Assembly: GCF_014635665.1 (NCBI RefSeq)
Contig: NZ_BMDG01000003.1
Span: forward strand, 248,001-312,000
Origin: Isoptericola cucumis
GTDB taxonomy: Bacteria; Actinomycetota; Actinomycetes; Actinomycetales; Cellulomonadaceae
Reading direction: 5' to 3'
DNA: 64,000 nucleotides
Shown here: positions 1-8,725 of the stretch, piece by piece
How positions within the stretch are numbered: position 1 is the first letter of the stretch
Layout of the letters: each line of letters begins with the position of its first letter
Made by a program: the position numbers and the translations under genes
Notes under the pieces: model-generated
The model's input: the letters and a program-made list of their open reading frames with translations, nothing else
Told to the model about the DNA's origin: nothing
Databases searched by the model: none

Positions 1-65
1 CGGCCCACCACCGGCGCCGCGTGGCGCGCTCAGCCATGCCCGCTCAGCCCGGACGGTTCGACGAC

Positions 66-88
66 GACGCCGTCGGTCCGACGGCGTC
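66..88. other. 11-bp perfect inverted repeat upstream of the glycosidase gene
   Basis: The arms GACGCCGTCGG (66-76) and CCGACGGCGTC (78-88) are perfect reverse complements around one base. It could be a terminator for a gene to the left of the window or an operator for the following sugar operon. Its position 38 bases before the start codon and the lack of a T-run fit either reading. No gene can be supported in bases 1-125. Confidence 0.35.
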
Positions 89-125
89 CCCGGCCCGCCC
101 ACGTCCCTGTCGAAGGAGACACGAC

Positions 126-1226
126 ATGTTCCGCACCGACGTCGCCGCACTGCGGTCGGTCGCCACCCGATCCATCAGCCCGGAGAACTTCACCGGCCGC
201 AAGGGCGGCGGCGGGCGCGCCGTCGAGGGCACCGGCGCCGGGCCCGCCCGCGACCTGGGCCAGGGCTGGAAGGTGTCGCCGAGCGTCGAGATCCCCGCCG
301 GGGCGACGTTCGACCTGGCGCAGATCGAGGGCCCCGGCCGGATCACCCACGTCTGGCTCACCACCCACACCGACCACTGGCGCTCGCTGCTGCTGCGCGC
401 CTTCTGGGACGGCGCGTCCGAGCCCGCCGTCGAGGTGCCCGTCGGCGACTTCTTCGGCCAGGGATGGGGCGAGTTCGCCCAGCTCAGCTCGTCGATGGTC
501 GCCGTCAACCCGCAGGGCGGGTTCAACAGCTACTGGCCGATGCCGTTCCGCGAGGCCGCGCACCTGACCGTCGAGAACCTGGGCACCGAGACCGCGGTCG
601 TCTACTACCAGGTGACCTACGAGACCGGTACCGGGGCGGCGGGGGACGACGCCGGCTACCTGCACGCGCAGTGGCGGCGCAGCAACCCGCTGCCCGACGC
701 CGTCACCCACCCGATCCTCACCGGCGTCGAGGGGCACGGCCACTACGTCGGCACCTACCTGGCCTGGGGCGTGAACAGCTCCGGCTGGTGGGGCGAGGGG
801 GAGATGAAGTTCTACCTCGACGGCGACCTCGGCACGGAGCGCGGTGCGGACGGAGGCGAGGACGGCGGGTTCCCGACCATCTGCGGCACCGGCACCGAGG
901 ACTACTTCGGCGGCGCGTGGAACTTCGACGTCCCGGGCGCCGGATACACGGCGTTCACCACGCCGTACCTCGGTCTGCACCAGGTGCTGCGGCCCGACGG
1001 CCTCTACCGCTCCCAGCAGCGGTTCGGCATGTACCGCTGGCACGTCGCCGACCCGATCCACTTCGCCGAGGACCTGAGCGTCGAGGTCCAGGCCCTGGGC
1101 TGGCGCTCGGGGCACCGCTACCTGCCGCTGCACGACGACATCGCGTCGACCGCGTTCTTCTACCTCGACCGCCCGACCGCACAGCGCCCCGAGACCCCGG
1201 GCGCCGACGCGCTCGAGGTGCTCTGA
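126..1226 (+). CDS. DUF2961 / GH172-family glycoside hydrolase
   Basis: The 366-residue product carries the DUF2961 core now classed as glycoside hydrolase family 172, whose studied members cleave alpha-D-fructofuranosides or D-arabinofuranosides. The conserved segments GTGTEDYFGGAW (Glu near residue 258) and GEGEMKFYLDGD (Glu 224 and 226) are the likely active-site strands. There is no signal peptide, so it probably acts on imported oligosaccharides in the cytoplasm. The ATG at 126 is chosen because AAGGAG lies at 113-118; the frame is open further upstream, but that part is not protein-like. The gene sits 17 bases before a CUT1 importer, which suggests import and cleavage of the same glycan. 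The family is secure; the substrate is inferred only. Confidence 0.85.
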   Translation: MFRTDVAALRSVATRSISPENFTGRKGGGGRAVEGTGAGPARDLGQGWKVSPSVEIPAGATFDLAQIEGPGRITHVWLTTHTDHWRSLLLRAFWDGASEPAVEVPVGDFFGQGWGEFAQLSSSMVAVNPQGGFNSYWPMPFREAAHLTVENLGTETAVVYYQVTYETGTGAAGDDAGYLHAQWRRSNPLPDAVTHPILTGVEGHGHYVGTYLAWGVNSSGWWGEGEMKFYLDGDLGTERGADGGEDGGFPTICGTGTEDYFGGAWNFDVPGAGYTAFTTPYLGLHQVLRPDGLYRSQQRFGMYRWHVADPIHFAEDLSVEVQALGWRSGHRYLPLHDDIASTAFFYLDRPTAQRPETPGADALEVL

Positions 1227-1243
1227 GCGACGACGGAGGCCCC

Positions 1244-2632
1244 ATGAGCACGTCGAACAGCCCCGTGCGCCGCGGCTCGCCCGCCGCCGCGCACCTCACC
1301 CGCCGCGACATGCTGCGGCTCGGCGCCGCCGGTGCGGGCACGCTCGCGGCGGCCTGGGCGGTGGCCGGGTGCACGCCGTCGGCCTCGGCCCGGTCCGCGC
1401 CGCTGCAGTTCTGGCAGCAGTACGCGCCGGCGCCGCAGCAGGACCCGAACCTCGTCGCCCAGAGCCAGTGGTTCCTGGACAACGTGGACCGGTGGGCCAA
1501 GGCCGGCGAGCGACCGGTGGACATGGTCTACATCCCGGCCTACACCGACCCGACGAACACCCGGCTGACCACGGCGTTCGCGTCCGGCGACGGGCCCGAC
1601 CTCTTCCTCATCTCGCCCGGCGACTTCCTGCGGTACTACAACGGCGGGGTCCTGACGGACCTCACGCCCTACCTCACCCAGGAGGCGATCGACGACTTCT
1701 ACCCGGAGGCGCTCGCCACCCGCACGGTCGACGGCAAGATCTACGGCCTGCCGATGGAACAGGAGCCGCTCGCGATCTTCTACGACGTCCCCGCCTTCGA
1801 GGAGGCCGGGCTGTCCGAGGGGGACCTGCCGACCACCTGGGAGGAGATGCTCGAGCTCGGCCGACGGCTCAGCGGCGGCCAGCGCACCGGGCTGGTGCTC
1901 GACACCACCCCCAGCTACTACCAGAACTTCACGTTCTACCCGTGGGTCTGGCAGGGCGGCGGCGACGTCGTCGACCCGCGCACGCAGCAGGCGACCTTCG
2001 ACTCCGACGCCGCGACGGCGGCCCTCGCCCTGTTCGGCGACGCCGTCGGGTCCGGCGCCGCCTCCCGGACGCTGCCGGCCGGCGGCGACATGGTCGGGGC
2101 CTTCACCAACGGGTACGCCGCGATGTGGCAGACCGGCATCTGGCAGGTCGAGGCGATGCGGCAGAACGCCCCCGACCACCCGTACGGGATCTTCCGGCTG
2201 CCGGCCCCGCCCGGCGGCGAGTCGGTGACGGCCCTCGGTGGCTGGGCGTGGGTCGTCAACGCCCGGGGCCGGGACCCCGAGTCCGCCGCGCGGTTCGCGG
2301 CCGAGGTCATGGGCTCGATGTCGGCCGAGTCGGTCGACCGTGCCGTCCAGTGGAACGGGGTCGACAAGGGCAACATCCCCGCGCGCCGCTCGGTCACCGA
2401 GGCGATCGGCGACAGCGGCGCGTTCGAGGACCCCGTGCTGCAGCAGTTCCGCGACGAGATCCTGCCGACCGGGCGTGCCGAGCCGCGGTACCCGCCCGTC
2501 ATCTACAAGGCCGTCTCCAACGCCATCCAGAACTCCATGCTCGGCGGGGCCGACCCGCGCCAGCAGGCGGAGACGGCCCAGGCGGCCATCTCCAGCTACC
2601 TGGAGACCTACGAGGGAGGGTCGCTCGTATGA
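1244..2632 (+). CDS. CUT1 ABC importer, solute-binding lipoprotein
   Basis: This 462-residue extracellular solute-binding protein (family 1) has a twin-arginine stretch (TRRDMLRLG, Arg 20-21) followed by a hydrophobic run and the lipobox VAGC (Cys43), so it is probably a Tat-exported, lipid-anchored receptor. The mature part contains typical sugar-receptor segments such as DLFLISPGDF and GLPMEQEPLAIFYD. GGAGG precedes the ATG at 1244. The stop overlaps the next start (ATGA), so receptor and permeases are translationally coupled. The neighbouring GH172-type gene suggests an oligosaccharide ligand, perhaps fructan- or arabinan-derived; that is inference. Confidence 0.88.
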   Translation: MSTSNSPVRRGSPAAAHLTRRDMLRLGAAGAGTLAAAWAVAGCTPSASARSAPLQFWQQYAPAPQQDPNLVAQSQWFLDNVDRWAKAGERPVDMVYIPAYTDPTNTRLTTAFASGDGPDLFLISPGDFLRYYNGGVLTDLTPYLTQEAIDDFYPEALATRTVDGKIYGLPMEQEPLAIFYDVPAFEEAGLSEGDLPTTWEEMLELGRRLSGGQRTGLVLDTTPSYYQNFTFYPWVWQGGGDVVDPRTQQATFDSDAATAALALFGDAVGSGAASRTLPAGGDMVGAFTNGYAAMWQTGIWQVEAMRQNAPDHPYGIFRLPAPPGGESVTALGGWAWVVNARGRDPESAARFAAEVMGSMSAESVDRAVQWNGVDKGNIPARRSVTEAIGDSGAFEDPVLQQFRDEILPTGRAEPRYPPVIYKAVSNAIQNSMLGGADPRQQAETAQAAISSYLETYEGGSLV

Positions 2633-3579
2633 GTGCCGTCACCGTCTCGCGCACGGCCGGGCGCGCCCGGGCCGGGGCGCCCGCGCCCACCGGCAAGGCC
2701 GCGCAGGAGCGCCGCCAGCGCCGCGCCGCGTTCTGGTTCCTGCTGCCCGACTCGCTCGGGCTCTTCGTCTTCGTCGCCGTCCCGATGGTCCTGTCGGTGG
2801 TGCTCGGCTTCTTCCGCATGGACGGGTTCGGCTCGTTCGACTTCATCGGGCTCGGCAACTACGTCCGGATGGCGGGCGACCCGCAGTTCTGGAGCAGCGT
2901 GCGGATCACCCTGCTGTACCTCGTGGGCGTGGTCCCGGCGATCTTCGTGGTCGGGCTCGGGCTCGCGCTGCTCGTGCAGCAGAAGATCCCGTTCGTGGGC
3001 GCCATCCGCAGCATGTTGTTCGTCCCGTACGTCATCAGCCTCGTCGTCGTGGCCATGGTGTGGGAGTTCATGCTCTCGGAGCGCACGGGGGTGATCAGCC
3101 GGCTGCTCGGGCTCTTCGGTGTCGACGACGTCGCGTTCCTCGGTGAACCGAGCCTCGCCCTCGGCACGGTGGTCGTGATCACGGTGTGGTTCCAGATGGG
3201 CTACTACATGATCATCTTCCTCGCCGGGCTGCAGGACATCCCGGGCGAGTACTACGAGGCGGCGCGCATCGACGGCGCGGGCGCCTGGCAGCGGTTCCGG
3301 CAGATCACCCTGCCGCTCCTGCGCCCCACGAGCTTCTTCGTCGTCGTCACGGCGACGGTCGCCGTCATCACCGGCGGGCTCGACCTCGTGTTCGTCCTCA
3401 CCGGCGGCGGCCCCGCCGGGGCGACGACGCTGCTCATCTTCTACGTCTACGAGCAGGCGTTCCTGTTCGGCGAGCTCGGCTACGCCGCCGCGATCGGCTC
3501 GGTGCTCGTCCTCGTGATGCTCGCGTGGTCGGCGCTCATGTTCGCGGTGACCCGAGGAGGTCGGTTCGACAATGACTGA
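2629..3579 (+). CDS. CUT1 ABC importer permease (MalF/UgpA type)
   Basis: This 316-residue integral membrane protein has about six transmembrane segments. The EAA loop that docks the ATPase is visible near residues 210-232 (EAARIDGAGAW, then ITLPLL). The basic, Ala-rich N-terminal tail of about 30 residues before the first helix is usual for actinobacterial members. It overlaps the receptor gene by 4 bases and the second permease gene by 8 bases. No nucleotide-binding subunit is encoded in this operon. In actinomycetes such CUT1 systems often borrow a shared MsiK-type ATPase, which would have to lie outside this window. Confidence 0.88.
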   Translation: MSAVTVSRTAGRARAGAPAPTGKAAQERRQRRAAFWFLLPDSLGLFVFVAVPMVLSVVLGFFRMDGFGSFDFIGLGNYVRMAGDPQFWSSVRITLLYLVGVVPAIFVVGLGLALLVQQKIPFVGAIRSMLFVPYVISLVVVAMVWEFMLSERTGVISRLLGLFGVDDVAFLGEPSLALGTVVVITVWFQMGYYMIIFLAGLQDIPGEYYEAARIDGAGAWQRFRQITLPLLRPTSFFVVVTATVAVITGGLDLVFVLTGGGPAGATTLLIFYVYEQAFLFGELGYAAAIGSVLVLVMLAWSALMFAVTRGGRFDND

Positions 3580-4465
3580 GACCCTGCCTGCAGCCACGCA
3601 CGACACCGCGGCGCCGGCGGCCGGGGCCGGGCGGGCACGCCGCCGCCAGGACAGCCGCTGGACCCGCCCCCGCGTCGCCCTCATGGTCCTCGGGATCGTG
3701 CTCGGGCTGGCGACGATCTTCCCGCTGGCCTGGATGGTCACCGGGTCGTTCAAGACGGCGGCGGAGGTCAACAGCGCCGCGCTGCTGCCGTCGGAGCCGA
3801 CGCTGGACAACTACCGGTACGTCTTCACCCAGGTGCCGTTCCTGCGGTACATGCTCAACAGCCTCGTCGTGTCGGCCACGGTGACGGTCGTCGCGCTGTG
3901 GTTCCACTCCATGGCCGCGTACGCGCTGGCCCGCCTGAAGTTCAAGGGCCGGGACACGATCTTCCTGCTGATCTTCTCGACGCTGCTGGTGAGCCTGCCG
4001 GTCATCCTCATCCCGACGTTCGTCGTGGTGCGCAGCCTCGGGCTCCTGGACAGCTACGCCGGGCTCATCGTGCCGGCGATCTTCAACGCCTTCGGAATCT
4101 TCCTGCTGCGACAGTTCTACGTGTCGCTGCCGGCCGAGCTGGAGGAGGCGGCGCTCGTCGACGGCGCGAGCTACTGGCGGATCTACCGCAGCGTGATCCT
4201 GCCGCTGTCCAAGCCGATCCTGTCGGCGCTCGCGGTGTTCTTCTTCCTCGCGAACTGGAACTCGTTCGTCTGGCCGCTGACGATCACGTCCGACCCCGAC
4301 CTGCGCGTCGTGCAGCTCGGCATCGCGACCTTCGGGCAGCAGTACCTGGGGGACTGGAACTACGTGCTCGCCGCGGCGACCGTCGCCGCGCTGCCCACGC
4401 TGCTGATCTTCTTCTTCTTCCAGCGACAGATCGTCGAGTCGATCAAGAACGCCGGCTTCAAGTAG
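3572..4465 (+). CDS. CUT1 ABC importer permease (MalG/UgpE type)
   Basis: This 297-residue second permease of the CUT1 importer has about six membrane segments and an EAA loop near residues 192-212 (EAALVDG, then SVILPL). The C-terminus ends in a short basic tail (ESIKNAGFK) typical of the MalG group. It is the last gene of the operon and is followed after 8 bases by a long hairpin that probably ends transcription. It pairs with the preceding permease to form the translocation channel. Confidence 0.88.
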   Translation: MTETLPAATHDTAAPAAGAGRARRRQDSRWTRPRVALMVLGIVLGLATIFPLAWMVTGSFKTAAEVNSAALLPSEPTLDNYRYVFTQVPFLRYMLNSLVVSATVTVVALWFHSMAAYALARLKFKGRDTIFLLIFSTLLVSLPVILIPTFVVVRSLGLLDSYAGLIVPAIFNAFGIFLLRQFYVSLPAELEEAALVDGASYWRIYRSVILPLSKPILSALAVFFFLANWNSFVWPLTITSDPDLRVVQLGIATFGQQYLGDWNYVLAAATVAALPTLLIFFFFQRQIVESIKNAGFK

Positions 4466-4473
4466 GCCGTTCT

Positions 4474-4532
4474 GCGGTGAATCATCCGATGTTGCAGGGC
4501 GCTGAGGCCGGTCAACACGGATGATTCACCGC
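4474..4532. terminator. Long hairpin after the CUT1 operon
   Basis: GCGGTGAATCATCCG (4474-4488) and CGGATGATTCACCGC (4518-4532) are perfect 15-bp complements. The stem continues with TGTTG (4490-4494) against CAACA (4513-4517) after one bulged base, giving 20 pairs and an 18-base loop. It lies between the CUT1 stop at 4465 and the CUT2 promoter near 4560. A factor-independent terminator is the simplest reading. A T-run is missing, and the stem is less GC-rich than its surroundings, so a dispersed palindromic repeat is also possible. Confidence 0.6.
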
Positions 4533-4559
4533 GGATCGGGATGCCGACGGCGTGAACGC

Positions 4560-4589
4560 TTGTGAGGCATCCGATGACTACGCTAGACA
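4560..4589 (+). promoter_or_regulatory. Probable promoter of the CUT2 importer operon
   Basis: TTGTGA (4560-4565) and TAGACA (4584-4589) are separated by 18 bases and resemble a housekeeping -35/-10 pair. They sit 37 bases before the GTG at 4626, which has its own GAAGGGG ribosome-binding site, so this operon would have a short leader. Confidence 0.5.
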
Positions 4590-4625
4590 TGGCTGCGTCA
4601 CATCGTGAGGCGAAGGGGCTTCCAC

Positions 4626-6164
4626 GTGAGCACGACACCGCTGCTGCGCGCCTCGGGCGTCAGCAAGGAGTTCCCCGGCGTGCGGGCGCTCGACGACGTG
4701 CAGCTCGAGCTGCGCCACGGCGAGGTCCTGGCGCTGGTCGGGGAGAACGGCGCCGGCAAGTCGACCCTCATGAAGATCCTCTCCGGCATCCACCCGGCGG
4801 ACGCCGGGACGCTGGAGATCGAGGGCGCCCCGTTCGCGCCGAGCGGCCCGCGGGCCGCGAACGAGCTGGGCATCAGCACCATCCACCAGGAGTTCCACCT
4901 GATGCCGGACCTGTCGGTGGCGCAGAACGTCTTCGCGGGGCGCGAGCCGCGCCGCGCGGGCTTCATGGACGACCGGGCCCTGGTGCGCCAGGCGGCCGAC
5001 CTGCTGCGCCGGCTCGACATCCCGCTGGACCCGCGCCGTCGGGTGTCGGAGCTGAGCGTGGCCGAGCAGCAGATGGTGGAGATCGCCAAGGCGCTGTCGT
5101 TCGACACGCGCGTGCTCATCATGGACGAGCCGACCGCCGCGCTGAACGACGCGGAGGTGCGCACCCTGTTCCGCCTGGTGCGCGACTTCGTCACGCCGCG
5201 CACCGGCGTCGTGTACATCTCTCACCGCATGGACGAGATCAACGAGATCTCGGACCGCATCACCGTGCTGCGCGACGGCCGGTACATCGACACGCTCGAC
5301 ACGCCCGCGACCACCACGCGCGAGGTCATCGCCCTGATGGTGGGCCGTCAGATCGCCACCGACGTGCGCCCGGCGCCGGCGCCGGCGGACCGGCCCGTGG
5401 TGCTGCGCGTCGAGGGCCTGAGCACGAAGAAGCTGCTGCGCGACGTCTCCTTCGACCTGCACGAGGGGGAGATCCTGGGGTTCGCCGGCCTCATGGGTGC
5501 GGGACGCACCGAGGTCGCCCGCGCGCTCGTCGGGGCCGACCCGAGCACCGGCGCCGTCGAGGTGCGCGGGCGCCGGGTCACGATCCGCAACCCCGCCGAC
5601 GCGGTCGGGCACGGCATCGGCTACCTGTCGGAGGACCGCAAGCGCTACGGCCTGCTGCTGGACCAGGACGTCGCGTCGAACGTCATGCTCTCCTCGCTGC
5701 GGCGCGAGACCCGCGCCGGCTTCGTCCGGGACGGCGCCGTGCGCCGCACGGCCGCCGACATGGTGCGCCGGCTCGGTATCAAGACGCCGTCGGTGCGGCA
5801 GCGGGCGAAGAACCTCTCCGGGGGCAACCAGCAGAAGATCGTGCTGGCCAAGTGGCTCGTGCGCGACTGCGACGTGCTGGTCGTGGACGAGCCGACCCGC
5901 GGCATCGACGTGGGCGCCAAGGAGGAGATCTACGAGCTCCTGGAGTCCCTCGCCGCCCAGGGCAAGGCGATCGTCATGATCTCGTCCGAGCTGCCGGAGG
6001 TGCTCCGGCTGGCGGAGCGGATCGTCGTGATGTGCGAGGGCCGCGTCACCGGCGTCCGGGACAACGCGGGCACCACCCAGCACGACCTCATGGAGCTCGC
6101 GACCCGCTTCGGCGGCACGGCCGGCGAGCCTCACCCCTCCGCCACGACGGGAGACGCCCGATGA
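4626..6164 (+). CDS. CUT2 sugar ABC importer, double ATPase (RbsA/MglA type)
   Basis: This 512-residue protein has two fused nucleotide-binding domains, as in RbsA, MglA and XylG. The first has Walker A GENGAGKST (39-47), signature ELSVAEQQM and Walker B VLIMDEPTAAL. The second has the degenerate P-loop GLMGAGRTE usual for the CUT2 second half, signature LSGGNQQK and VVDEPTRGID. GTG at 4626 is preferred over the in-frame ATG at 4605 because GAAGGGG lies at a proper distance and the family starts close to this point. It is co-transcribed with the permease (ATGA overlap) and the receptor. The sugar is unknown; ribose, xylose or galactose types are all possible. Confidence 0.92.
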   Translation: MSTTPLLRASGVSKEFPGVRALDDVQLELRHGEVLALVGENGAGKSTLMKILSGIHPADAGTLEIEGAPFAPSGPRAANELGISTIHQEFHLMPDLSVAQNVFAGREPRRAGFMDDRALVRQAADLLRRLDIPLDPRRRVSELSVAEQQMVEIAKALSFDTRVLIMDEPTAALNDAEVRTLFRLVRDFVTPRTGVVYISHRMDEINEISDRITVLRDGRYIDTLDTPATTTREVIALMVGRQIATDVRPAPAPADRPVVLRVEGLSTKKLLRDVSFDLHEGEILGFAGLMGAGRTEVARALVGADPSTGAVEVRGRRVTIRNPADAVGHGIGYLSEDRKRYGLLLDQDVASNVMLSSLRRETRAGFVRDGAVRRTAADMVRRLGIKTPSVRQRAKNLSGGNQQKIVLAKWLVRDCDVLVVDEPTRGIDVGAKEEIYELLESLAAQGKAIVMISSELPEVLRLAERIVVMCEGRVTGVRDNAGTTQHDLMELATRFGGTAGEPHPSATTGDAR

Positions 6165-7174
6165 CTTCCCCCACGACACCGACGACGTCCACGGCAGGCC
6201 CGGCCCCGGCGACCGGGACGACCCGCGGTCCGCGGTACCGCCAGCAGCTGCAGCAGATCCTCGCGTTCGCGGGCCTGGTGGTGATCTTCGCCTTCTTCTC
6301 GTTCGCCAGCCCGTTCTTCCTCGAGTGGGCCAACATCAAGGGCATCCTGCTCGCCACGGCGGTCACGGGGATCATGGCGCTCGGCGCCACGTTCGTCATC
6401 GCCACGGGCGGCATCGACCTGTCGGTGGGCACCGGGATGACGCTGTGCGCGGTCATGACCGGCGTCTTCCTGACGAACCTGGGCCTGCCCCTGGCCGTGG
6501 GGGTGCTCGGCGGCATCGCGACCGGCGCGCTGCTGGGCCTCCTGAACGGCCTCAACGTGTCGTTCCTGCGGATCCCGCCGTTCATCGCGACGCTGGCGAT
6601 GATGATGGTCGCCCAGGGCCTGTCCCTGATCATCTCGGGCACCAAGCCGATCTACTTCTCGGACGTCGCCGGCTTCTCGCAGATCGCGCTCGGGGAGCTG
6701 GTCCCCGGCCTGCCGAACGCGGTGCTGATCTTCTTCGTCGCTGCCGTCGTGGCCGGGGTGCTGCTGAGCAAGTCGCTCATCGGGCGCTACGCCCTGTCGA
6801 TCGGCTCCAACGAGGAGGCCACGGCGATCTCCGGCATCAACGTGCGGCGGTGGAAGGTGGCGGTGTACACCCTCGCCGGGACGTTCACGGGCCTGGCCGG
6901 CGTGGTCATGGCCTCCCGGCTGAACTCCGCCCAGCCGGGCCTCGGCCTGGGGTACGAGCTCGAGGCGATCGCCGCGGTCGTCATCGGCGGCACGTCGCTG
7001 CGCGGCGGGCGCGGCACGATCCTCGGCACCGTGATCGGCGCCCTCATCATGAGCACGCTCACCAACGGCCTGCGGATCATGTCCATCCCGCAGGAGTGGC
7101 AGAAGGTCGCGGTGGGCGTCGTGATCCTCCTGGCCGTCTACGCCGACATCCTGCGGCGGGGCAAGGACGCCTGA
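6161..7174 (+). CDS. CUT2 sugar ABC importer permease (RbsC type)
   Basis: This 337-residue polytopic membrane protein of the BPD_transp_2/RbsC family carries family segments such as GGIDLSVG and IGSNEEATAISGI. The C-terminal hydrophobic segment is followed by a short charged tail. The N-terminal 25 residues are Thr/Pro-rich and precede the first helix. The start overlaps the ATPase stop by 4 bases. With the flanking ATPase and receptor it makes a complete importer in the order ATPase-permease-receptor. Confidence 0.9.
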   Translation: MTSPTTPTTSTAGPAPATGTTRGPRYRQQLQQILAFAGLVVIFAFFSFASPFFLEWANIKGILLATAVTGIMALGATFVIATGGIDLSVGTGMTLCAVMTGVFLTNLGLPLAVGVLGGIATGALLGLLNGLNVSFLRIPPFIATLAMMMVAQGLSLIISGTKPIYFSDVAGFSQIALGELVPGLPNAVLIFFVAAVVAGVLLSKSLIGRYALSIGSNEEATAISGINVRRWKVAVYTLAGTFTGLAGVVMASRLNSAQPGLGLGYELEAIAAVVIGGTSLRGGRGTILGTVIGALIMSTLTNGLRIMSIPQEWQKVAVGVVILLAVYADILRRGKDA

Positions 7175-7241
7175 CCGCCCGCACCCCTGTTCCGACGACG
7201 ACTCTTCCGACGACGACGTCCGCACCGAAGGAGCGCCACCC

Positions 7242-8240
7242 ATGAGTGTCACGAGGTTCACGAAGTCCGCGCCGAAGTACGTCGCCGTCGCGGCGGCGAC
7301 CACGCTTCTCCTCTCGCTCGGCGCGTGCGCCGACGACGGCGGGGGCAGCGGGGGCGGCGGCGAGGGCGACAAGCCGTACGTCGCCCTGGTGTCCAAGGGG
7401 TTCCAGCACCAGTTCTGGCAGGCCGTGAAGAAGGGCGCGGACGAGGCCGCCGCCGAGCTCGACGTCGAGGTCACCTTCGAGGGGCCGGAGACGGAGACCG
7501 AGGTGGACAAGCAGCTGTCGATGCTGCAGACCGCGCTCGACAAGAGCCCCGACGCGCTCGGGTTCGCCGCCCTCGACTCCGAGGCGTCGATCCCCCTCAT
7601 GACCGACGCCCAGTCGCGCGGCATCCCGGTGATCGCCTTCGACTCCGGCGTCGACTCCGAGGTCCCGCTCACGACGGTCTCCACCGACAACGTCGCGGCG
7701 GCCGCCGAGGCGGCGAAGCACATGGTCGAGCTCACGGGCGGCAAGGGCAAGATCGCCGTGCTCGGTCACGACCAGACGTCGCAGACGGGCCAGCAGCGCG
7801 TCAGCGGGTTCGTCGACTACATCGAGGAGAACGCGCCCGACCTGGAGATCGTCGACACCCAGTATGCGGGCGGCGACCAGCTCAAGTCGGCCGACGCGGC
7901 CAAGTCCATCCTGCAGGCCAACCCCGACCTCAAGGGGCTGTACGGCACCAACGAGGGCGCGGCCACCGGCGTCGTCAAGGCGGTGCAGGAGCTGGGCAAG
8001 GCGGGCGACCTCACGGTGATCGGCTTCGACTCCGGCAAGGCGCAGCTCGACGCCATCAAGGACGGCGTGATGGCGGGCGCGATCACGCAGAACCCCGTCG
8101 GGATCGGGTACGAGACGGTCAAGGCAGCCGTCGCCGCGATCGACGGCGAGGAGGTCGAGCCCGTCATCGACTCCGGCTTCTTCTGGTACGACAAGGAGAC
8201 GATGGACGACCCGGAGATCGCCGAGGTCCTCTACGAGTAG
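7242..8240 (+). CDS. CUT2 sugar-binding lipoprotein (RbsB type)
   Basis: This 332-residue periplasmic-binding-protein type 1 receptor has a signal peptide with lipobox LGAC (Cys29), followed by a Gly/Asp linker and the two-lobe sugar-binding fold (ALVSKGFQHQFWQ, GIPVIAFDSGV, VIGFDSGKAQLDAI). GAAGGAG precedes the ATG at 7242. The 67-base gap after the permease gene could let the receptor be expressed more than the membrane parts. The product ends three bases before the convergent VOC gene, so no terminator fits between them outside the coding sequence. Confidence 0.9.
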   Translation: MSVTRFTKSAPKYVAVAAATTLLLSLGACADDGGGSGGGGEGDKPYVALVSKGFQHQFWQAVKKGADEAAAELDVEVTFEGPETETEVDKQLSMLQTALDKSPDALGFAALDSEASIPLMTDAQSRGIPVIAFDSGVDSEVPLTTVSTDNVAAAAEAAKHMVELTGGKGKIAVLGHDQTSQTGQQRVSGFVDYIEENAPDLEIVDTQYAGGDQLKSADAAKSILQANPDLKGLYGTNEGAATGVVKAVQELGKAGDLTVIGFDSGKAQLDAIKDGVMAGAITQNPVGIGYETVKAAVAAIDGEEVEPVIDSGFFWYDKETMDDPEIAEVLYE

Positions 8241-8243
8241 GGC

Positions 8244-8645
8244 TCACGCGTAGAGGGCCGCGAACTCGCCGGACGGCGCGATCGGCGTGACCACGTCGAC
8301 GAGCGCGCCGTCCGGCCCGGCCACGATGAAGTGCCGCTGGCCGAACTCCTCGTCCCGCAGCGGCAGCACGACGTCGTGGCTCCCGGCGGTGACGACCCGG
8401 GCGTGCACCGCGTCGACGTCGTCCACCTCCACGGTGACGAGGACGCCGGCAGTGCGCGCGCCCCGGGCGCGCTCGGGGATGGTGGCGTGATCGGCGTCGA
8501 CGACGGCGATCTCCGCGTCGTCGGCGCGCAGACTGACGTACCAGTCGGAGGTGAACGTGGGCGTCATGCCGAGCAGGTCGGCGTAGAACCGGGCGGTCGC
8601 CGGCACGTCGGACGTGGCGAGGACGGGGTAGAGGCTCGTGATCAT
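8244..8645 (-). CDS. VOC-superfamily protein (glyoxalase/bleomycin-resistance fold)
   Basis: This 133-residue single-domain vicinal-oxygen-chelate protein has two beta-alpha-beta-beta-beta units, with segments YPVLATSDVPATARFY and EVDDVDAVHARV. Such proteins may be dioxygenases, lyases or antibiotic-binding proteins; the substrate cannot be told. The ATG at 8645 is chosen because GAAGGAG lies just upstream; longer reading to 8723 would run through the operator. It is transcribed away from a TetR gene across an 80-base gap holding one palindrome, which makes it the likely target of that regulator. Confidence 0.8.
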   Translation of the reverse strand: MITSLYPVLATSDVPATARFYADLLGMTPTFTSDWYVSLRADDAEIAVVDADHATIPERARGARTAGVLVTVEVDDVDAVHARVVTAGSHDVVLPLRDEEFGQRHFIVAGPDGALVDVVTPIAPSGEFAALYA

Positions 8646-8670
8646 CGGGGCTCCTTCGGGGGACCGACAA

Positions 8671-8693
8671 GATACATACGGCGTGTACGTATC
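8671..8693. promoter_or_regulatory. TetR-type operator between VOC and TetR genes
   Basis: GATACATAC (8671-8679) and GTACGTATC (8685-8693) form an inverted repeat that matches at 8 of 9 positions. It is an AT-rich island in otherwise GC-rich DNA, centred between two divergent genes. Binding here could repress both directions. Confidence 0.6.
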
Positions 8694-8725
8694 TATACAT
8701 TCACGATGTCGGTAACCTGTCAACC

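Noticed and set aside
4562-6160. The first part of a long plus-strand frame ending at 7174
   Set aside because: Only its last part (from 6161) is protein-like; the rest is an out-of-frame shadow of the CUT2 ATPase gene.
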